NCBI GenBank assembly: GCA_046705265.1
Contig: JBJKQL010000082.1
Location: 1-12,252 of the forward strand
Direction: 5' to 3'
DNA: 12,252 nucleotides
From: JAJYTL01 sp046705265
GTDB taxonomy: Bacteria > Pseudomonadota > Alphaproteobacteria > Ferrovibrionales > Ferrovibrionaceae
Below the pieces are notes generated by a model, which was given only the letters and a program-made list of their open reading frames with translations, ran no database searches and had not been told where the DNA came from. Position 1 is the first letter of the stretch; every line of letters starts with the position of its first letter. Shown piece by piece: positions 7,996 to 12,252 of the stretch. The position numbers were made by a program, and so were the translations under genes.

Positions 7996-8008
7996 TGATC
8001 CACATCAG
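7995..8008 (+). promoter_or_regulatory. FNR/FixK-like box, downstream copy of a tandem pair
   Basis: TTGATCCACATCAG matches TTGAT-N4-ATCAA at nine of ten positions. Its centre is exactly 40 bp from that of the upstream copy, close to four helical turns, so two dimers would sit on the same face of the DNA. It touches the candidate -10 and covers the predicted start site. It could limit transcription at high regulator levels, or serve a second start near 8043. Binding is inferred. Confidence 0.6.
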
Positions 8009-8050
8009 CAGGATGTGGCCCAGACCTTGCGTTCTCGGATCGTCTCGCGT

Positions 8051-9640
8051 TTGCCTCAAGCCGGAGCTTCCGTTCTCTCTGCAGCGATCAAAGCCGGCGG
8101 ATGGAAGCGCGCGCGGCCTCACGCTGCTATTCTTGCGGTTCTCTTGGTGGCCGGCGGCTGCGTTGTCGGACCGAATTTCCTTCCGCCGGCGCCGCCCACC
8201 GTCCAGGGCTACACGCCCCAAAGGGTCGCACTCACTTTAACGCCGGGCAACAACGAGCCGGCCCAAAGACTCATGATCGGCAAGTCCATTCCTGCCGCGT
8301 GGTATCGACTCTTTCACGCACCGGCGCTTGACAATGTCGTCCGCGAGGCGATTGTGGACAGCCCTACCATTGCTGCGGCACGGGCCACCCTGGCTCAGGC
8401 CCGGCAGGCCGTGCTTGAGGCGCGTAGCGCCTATTATCCACAGCTCGATGTCGCGGCATCGGCCGAGAGCCAGAGAGGCCCATCCAATCTTCTCGGCCAG
8501 CAGCCCGGCAAAGCGCTCCCCCTCTACGACCTTTATAGCGTGGGTCCGCTGGCCAGCTTTTCACCGGACGTGTTCGGCATTACCGCCCGCAGGGCCGAAC
8601 AGGAAGTCTCTCTCGCGCAATACCACGCCTTCGAGGTTGCGGCGGCACAGCTGACCATTACAGGCGATATCGTCACGGAGGCGCTCACGATCGCATCCGA
8701 CCGAGCGCAGCTTACCGCAGTCGAAGGCATCATCGGCGATGACGAGAAAAATCTCACGCTGGTCAGACGTAAGTTCGCAGTCGGCCGGACACCGAGAACC
8801 GACGTATTAATCGCGGAAAGTCAGCTTGCCAGCGACCGCACGCTGCGGCCGCCGCTTCGGCGGCAGCTGGCGGAGGAGGAGGATGCCTTGACGACCCTGG
8901 CTGGCCGGGATCCGGCGGAATGGTCGCCGCCTGCTTTTGCTTTGCGCGATTTCATCCTGCCAGGCGAACTGCCGATCAGTGTGCCTTCGGCATTGGTTCA
9001 TAGGCGGCCTGACATCCTGGCTGCCGAAGCTCAGCTTCACGCGGCCAGTGCCGCCATTGGTATCGCTACCGGTCAGATGTACCCTACCGTCACTCTCTCG
9101 GCCTCTCTGGAAAGTGCTGCGACCGATCCGGATAGATCGTTCGATCAACAAGGCCTGATCTGGTCTGTCCTTGGTGGCGTCATGGCGCCGATCTTTCACG
9201 GTGGGGCTCTTGAGGCCCAGAAGCAGAGCGCGGTTGAAGCGTTTCGCGCTTCGGCAGCGACCTATCGCCAAGTCCTCCTGCAAGCTTTCCGCCAGGTCGC
9301 TGATGCGCTACGTGCGCTTGGGCATGACACAAGGCTCGTCAAAGAGGAGCACCGGGCCCTCGGTATCGCGGCTGACTCACTCGCGCTCCAGCGGCTCGGC
9401 TACAGAACCGGGAAGGTCGATATCATCAACCTGATCGATGCCGAGCGCAGTTACCAGGAGGCCCGCCTCGGCTATGCCCGTGGCGTCGCCCAGCGTTATC
9501 TTGACACGGCGCAACTCTTCGTGGCCATGGGTGGCGGATGGTCCGAAAGCCGCGCGCTTCTGGGCGATTATCATGCGAAAGCCGGACCAGCATGCCCTCC
9601 GGAGCATCGAGGTAATCGCCTCCTGGTGACGCTGAGATGA
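8051..9640 (+). CDS. NodT/OprM/TolC-type outer-membrane efflux factor (lipoprotein)
   Basis: The product is the outer-membrane channel that completes a tripartite exporter. A hydrophobic signal (ILAVLLVAGGC) ends in a lipobox-like site followed by the family-typical VVGPNFLPPAPPTV; the cysteine codon is at 8159. The mature protein, about 493 residues, has two outer-membrane efflux repeats. The hallmark at the start of the second is HRRPDILAAEAQLHAAS with IGIATGQMYPTVTLSASLES. The start is uncertain. The frame is open from a TTG at 7949, but that puts 70 residues before the cysteine and both FNR-like boxes inside the gene. In-frame choices are GTG 8015, TTG 8033 and TTG 8051; 8051 gives a normal-length signal but only a weak ribosome site. 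The -3 lipobox residue is Ala, slightly off consensus. It is divergent from the adaptor-permease-ATPase operon, its likely partner. Confidence 0.88.
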   Translation: MPQAGASVLSAAIKAGGWKRARPHAAILAVLLVAGGCVVGPNFLPPAPPTVQGYTPQRVALTLTPGNNEPAQRLMIGKSIPAAWYRLFHAPALDNVVREAIVDSPTIAAARATLAQARQAVLEARSAYYPQLDVAASAESQRGPSNLLGQQPGKALPLYDLYSVGPLASFSPDVFGITARRAEQEVSLAQYHAFEVAAAQLTITGDIVTEALTIASDRAQLTAVEGIIGDDEKNLTLVRRKFAVGRTPRTDVLIAESQLASDRTLRPPLRRQLAEEEDALTTLAGRDPAEWSPPAFALRDFILPGELPISVPSALVHRRPDILAAEAQLHAASAAIGIATGQMYPTVTLSASLESAATDPDRSFDQQGLIWSVLGGVMAPIFHGGALEAQKQSAVEAFRASAATYRQVLLQAFRQVADALRALGHDTRLVKEEHRALGIAADSLALQRLGYRTGKVDIINLIDAERSYQEARLGYARGVAQRYLDTAQLFVAMGGGWSESRALLGDYHAKAGPACPPEHRGNRLLVTLR

Positions 9641-9933
9641 AGTTCCGTGAAGCACTTCGAACGCGGGGAATGCGTACGGCCAGGTCAATACCGCCAAGGC
9701 AGGAACGTTGGAAGTTAGACAAGGTAGCCTGCGGCGGATCGGGCGCTGGGCCGCCCTTCAGGAACACCAAAGGCTTGGGATCAGCGGCACCTTCGGAGTG
9801 TCATTAGCGAGGATCATGCGCTACCGGCCGAGGGAGAAACGATAGAAATGCGTGTGGCTGCGGAATTCTCAAGAACTACGAGACGATCTCATCTGGACTC
9901 GCCGGTTTCGAATGCCGGGAAGAGATATGCATT

Positions 9934-11001
9934 ATGAGTTCGATCCTTCCCTGGGTATCGCCGTCCAGCCGGCGCAAGCTGCTCTCGATCTTAATTGTCA
10001 TCGCTATCTTTACGGTACTCGTCGGATTGACGGCGGTCGCGCTCGGACACCGTATCCAAGTTGCGTTGACTACTGCCATATTCGTCGGCGCTGGCGTCGG
10101 ATTCTTCGAGGAGTTCTACGTACAAACCTCCCGAGGGATTTGGCTCCGCAGCATGCATCCGTTACTGTCCATACCGATCTACACAGTTGTCGTGATGGTG
10201 TTCGTCGTCGCCGCGATTGCAGTATCCCGTCTTTTGATCTGGCCTCCACATGAACTGCCAAAGCTTTTTAGCCTTTTGGCAATAGCGATACCTGTCTTGA
10301 CGACGGTTTCTGTTGTCGCCGTCCTCGCGATGCGGGTCGTACACTTTCTTGGCATCGGAACGCTGTTTGCTCTGATTCTTGGGACCTATTATCGGCCGGT
10401 CGTCGAATCACGGGTTTTGATGTTCATCGACCTCAACGAATCGACAAGGCTGTCGGAGCGTCTCGGTTTATTGAAGATTCGTTCGCTGATCGGCAGGTTC
10501 CTGTTCGATATCTCAAAGCCGATCACGGACCATGGTGGCGAGATCTATCTCTATAAGGGCGATGGTCTGATCGCAACCTGGGCCACCAACGACGCAGCCA
10601 GAAATGACACACTCTTGGATGCGGTCGATGCGATATATGCTGCAACCGCGCGTGAGGAGGCGGCCTATCGGCGGAACTTCGACGTGGTACCGACGTTTCG
10701 CACCGGCATTCACGGTGGCGACGTGGTGGTGAGCGAGCAGGGTGATGACAGGCGGTCGATCGGGATATATGGCGAGGTGGTCAATATCGCGTCGCGCATG
10801 GAAAACGCGGCAAAGGAACACGGCGTCTCCTGCGTCGTTTCCGAAGAAGTCGCCGGGATGATGGGCCGCGACGCCGCCCGCGGGCTCATCTTTCTCGGCG
10901 AGGAGCGGGTACGCGGCATCTCGGCGCCTATACGAATCTACGAATATCGCCCGGCGTCGGCGCGAGCAACCGCACACAGGGAGCGCAGTACGCCAGGATA
11001 G
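9934..11001 (+). CDS. Membrane-anchored class III adenylate/guanylate cyclase
   Basis: This 355-residue protein has four or five hydrophobic segments in residues 15-150 and then one class III cyclase domain (about 160-338). The ATG at 9934 is preceded by GGAAGAG at good spacing. Both metal-binding aspartates are present: Asp166 in VLMFIDLNEST and Asp210 in YLYKGDGLIATW. The transition-state pair Asn284 and Arg288 is in VNIASRMEN. The purine-recognition sites differ from the textbook form: the usual lysine three residues before GD is Leu, with Lys208 directly before GD, and the usual Asp five before the later Gly is Ser275. Activity is likely, but ATP versus GTP preference cannot be read from the sequence. 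The membrane part probably senses a signal or localises the enzyme. It seems to be a single-gene unit, 293 bp after the outer-membrane factor; no FNR box was seen upstream. Confidence 0.9.
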   Translation: MSSILPWVSPSSRRKLLSILIVIAIFTVLVGLTAVALGHRIQVALTTAIFVGAGVGFFEEFYVQTSRGIWLRSMHPLLSIPIYTVVVMVFVVAAIAVSRLLIWPPHELPKLFSLLAIAIPVLTTVSVVAVLAMRVVHFLGIGTLFALILGTYYRPVVESRVLMFIDLNESTRLSERLGLLKIRSLIGRFLFDISKPITDHGGEIYLYKGDGLIATWATNDAARNDTLLDAVDAIYAATAREEAAYRRNFDVVPTFRTGIHGGDVVVSEQGDDRRSIGIYGEVVNIASRMENAAKEHGVSCVVSEEVAGMMGRDAARGLIFLGEERVRGISAPIRIYEYRPASARATAHRERSTPG

Positions 11002-11115
11002 CCGCCCTGAATAGCTGAAGATCGACCATTGATTACATGGATGCGCGGGAGAAGTGACCAACTCTCGTTGGCCTTTGGATTGAGCGACAAGGCTGTAATT
11101 CACAGCGCTGTGGCG

Positions 11116-11490
11116 TCAGCAATTCTGCACATGAAAGCCGGCCACTTCACGCCATGCTCGGATCTGCGCTGGCGTCAAGCGGACCTCCCGCGGCGAGCCG
11201 TGCTCGCAGAGCCTCGCGGGATGGAGTTCGACGACGACCATCGGACGTTGCATCGGTATTAGCCGGGGGACGTTCCAGAGAATGCCGGCAGGATCCTCGG
11301 CTTGGTACAGAACCGTCGCGATCAAGGCGGCAGGCATCCGGCGGAATATCGGTACCGTCCATCAGGGCAGCATTCGCGGCCAATTGCCGGATCTGCGAGA
11401 TGTCGCACTGCTTTTGCAGCTGCTCAAGGTACGCGAGCGCCCTAGCCAAGGGGTCAACTGCATAGACAGCGCCCTGCGGTCCCCCCGATC
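11116..11490 (-). pseudogene. Relic of a class I SAM-dependent methyltransferase
   Basis: Two minus-strand frames together read like the second half of a class I methyltransferase. The upstream frame gives GGPQGAVYAVDPLARALAYL, the end of the SAM-binding motif I region with the acidic motif II residue in VYAVD, followed by ALMDGTDIPPDA. At about 11331-11336 one extra base shifts the frame, and the other continues with ALIATVLYQAEDPAGIL, MVVVELHPARLCEHGSP and VRLTPAQIRAWREVAGF, ending at 11116. This resembles the stretch of UbiE-like enzymes where VLxPGGRLVVVExHP is followed by LTPEEV and AGF. The glycine loop of motif I cannot be read in frame: sequence just before 11490 needs yet another shift (LGLILADR lies in a third frame). 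The N-terminus was not found. It is probably a decayed gene. Family assignment rests on these motifs only. Confidence 0.55.
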
Positions 11491-12000
11491 GGCGAGGATT
11501 AGACCGAGACTTCGCCGCCGGGGATTGCACATCCAACTTGACTGAGACGACCAAAGGTGCGCCATAGATATTGGCTTCTCGCCGCGCCGGCAATCATGGC
11601 CGAGGTCGTAATCCGGGCTGCACCCGCCTTTGGACACAGATTACCGCTCGATCTCGGCAATATCACGATCCGCACTGCCGGTGCCGCTCAGCTCGATAGC
11701 GGGCGGCGCGCATTCAACTTCTTTCGCTACCGAACTCCATTGTCGGCCGACAGGCGGTGACCAAATCGGATTGCGGCCCGTCCATATTTCAAATACCGCC
11801 ATTCGTGACCAAAATCCCTGCGAGCAAGGCGTTCAGATGAACTGGACGTGGTCATCTTCCTGCGTTGAGGTCGAGCCAGCGGGATTCCTAAGTAAAACGC
11901 TCTGCAGCCTCAAGCCACCGCGGGTTTCCGCAATCAAAGCCAGGGCTGGATGGACCGACGGCATCAAGGACGGGATTGATGAATTGCGTCGGCAGGCCCA
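11491..12000. other. 510-bp stretch without a confident gene
   Basis: Several short frames overlap here. A plus-strand frame ending at 12004 closes with WTDGIKDGIDELRRQAH, which looks protein-like. A minus-strand frame starting at an ATG just left of 12001 gives about 37 residues (MGLPTQFINPVLDAVGPSS and on). Neither has a recognisable family, and they oppose each other. Remnants of the N-terminal part of the methyltransferase relic could lie here but were not identified. Confidence 0.4.
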
Positions 12001-12014
12001 TTGATCCGGATCAA
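12001..12014. promoter_or_regulatory. Perfect, fully symmetric FNR/FixK-type box
   Basis: TTGATCCGGATCAA matches the TTGAT-N4-ATCAA consensus at all ten positions, and its spacer CCGG is also palindromic, so the whole 14-mer is an exact inverted repeat. Orientation cannot be set. No convincing gene starts within 150 bp on either side. To the right, the nearest probable coding sequence ends at 12024 on the minus strand. To the left, a short minus-strand frame starts immediately. The site may be an orphan left by gene decay. Confidence 0.6.
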
Positions 12015-12023
12015 AGACGAAGC

Positions 12024-12251
12024 CTAGATTCTGTCTGAGACCTTCTCGATAGTTGCTGCCATCCTGATGATCCCGGCCGCCAAATTCGTGAACCTGTGAT
12101 CATTTTGCGCGCAGCTCATGCTGATATCGGCCAGCCAGTAATAATCGGAAGCAAAGCCGTGAGTATCGCCGTTACCCATTCCGACCGCGCCTGCCTGCGA
12201 TCGCTCCGATTCTGCCGGAAAGCCAGCCGTCGCGGCATCACCCTCGCGATA
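12024..12251 (-). CDS. Partial hypothetical protein, C-terminal 75 residues
   Basis: A minus-strand frame is open from the window edge to a TAG at 12024-12026, giving 75 residues that end in NLAAGIIRMAATIEKVSDRI. Its codons favour purines in the first position and G or C in the third, as expected for a real gene in GC-rich DNA. The opposite strand is also open here but has a weaker codon pattern. The start lies beyond the window. The family was not recognised: the upstream part is Gly/Ala/Ser-rich (AGAVGMGNGDTHGFASDYYW) and the end is a likely amphipathic helix. It terminates 9 bp from the perfect FNR/FixK box, which lies downstream of it and so cannot be its own promoter. Confidence 0.4.
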   Translation of the reverse strand, partial: YREGDAATAGFPAESERSQAGAVGMGNGDTHGFASDYYWLADISMSCAQNDHRFTNLAAGIIRMAATIEKVSDRI

Positions 12252-12252
12252 G

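Noticed and set aside
9741..9756. GGGCG/CGCCC stem-loop as a terminator for the outer-membrane factor gene
   Set aside because: The stem is only 5 bp, there is no T-run, and it lies 100 bp past the stop; chance is likely.
10415..10428. FNR-like sequence TTGATGTTCATCGA
   Set aside because: It matches nine of ten positions but lies inside the cyclase domain over the conserved LMFID motif, so the codons explain it.
1..12252. CRISPR array, tRNA, insertion sequence or integrase
   Set aside because: No regularly spaced direct repeats, tRNA-like folds, transposase motifs or terminal inverted repeats were seen on reading both strands.

Overview
The window looks like chromosomal or island DNA from a GC-rich alphaproteobacterium, most likely of the Hyphomicrobiales (Bradyrhizobium/Rhodopseudomonas-like). 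The reasons are a DUF992 secreted protein, a permease with a STAS domain fused to a MlaE domain, a NodT-type outer-membrane factor, a membrane-anchored class III cyclase, and several FNR/FixK-type palindromes (TTGAT-N4-ATCAA). No tRNA, rRNA, CRISPR array or insertion sequence could be recognised.

Layout. (1) Positions 370-2520, minus strand: an outer-membrane beta-barrel protein, then an intact STAS-MlaE lipid-transport permease, then a frameshifted and truncated MlaF-type ATPase. (2) Positions 2779-3385, minus strand: a DUF992 gene broken by one frameshift, with a perfect FNR/FixK box upstream and a strong hairpin just after its stop. (3) Positions 3386-4359: no recognisable gene. (4) Positions 4360-7530, minus strand: a compact three-gene operon encoding a HlyD-type adaptor, a FtsX/DevC-type permease and a MacB/DevA-type ATPase. 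(5) Positions 7531-8050: a divergent control region with one FNR/FixK-like box facing the exporter operon and two tandem boxes 40 bp apart facing right. (6) Positions 8051-9640, plus strand: a NodT/TolC-type outer-membrane factor. (7) Positions 9934-11001, plus strand: a membrane-bound class III nucleotide cyclase. (8) Positions 11002-12252: a frameshifted SAM-methyltransferase relic, a perfect FNR/FixK box at 12001-12014 with no clear target, and a probable partial minus-strand gene leaving the window.

How it fits together. Adaptor, permease, ATPase and outer-membrane factor together supply every part of a tripartite ABC exporter of the DevBCA-TolC or MacAB-TolC kind, and they are transcribed divergently from a shared region carrying oxygen-responsive-type operator palindromes. 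The main hypothesis is an envelope export system switched on at low oxygen, with a co-regulated but now broken DUF992 gene beside it. The substrate cannot be read from the sequence. Three frameshifted genes in 12 kb suggest either an island in decay or single-base indel errors in the assembly; the sequence alone does not decide.
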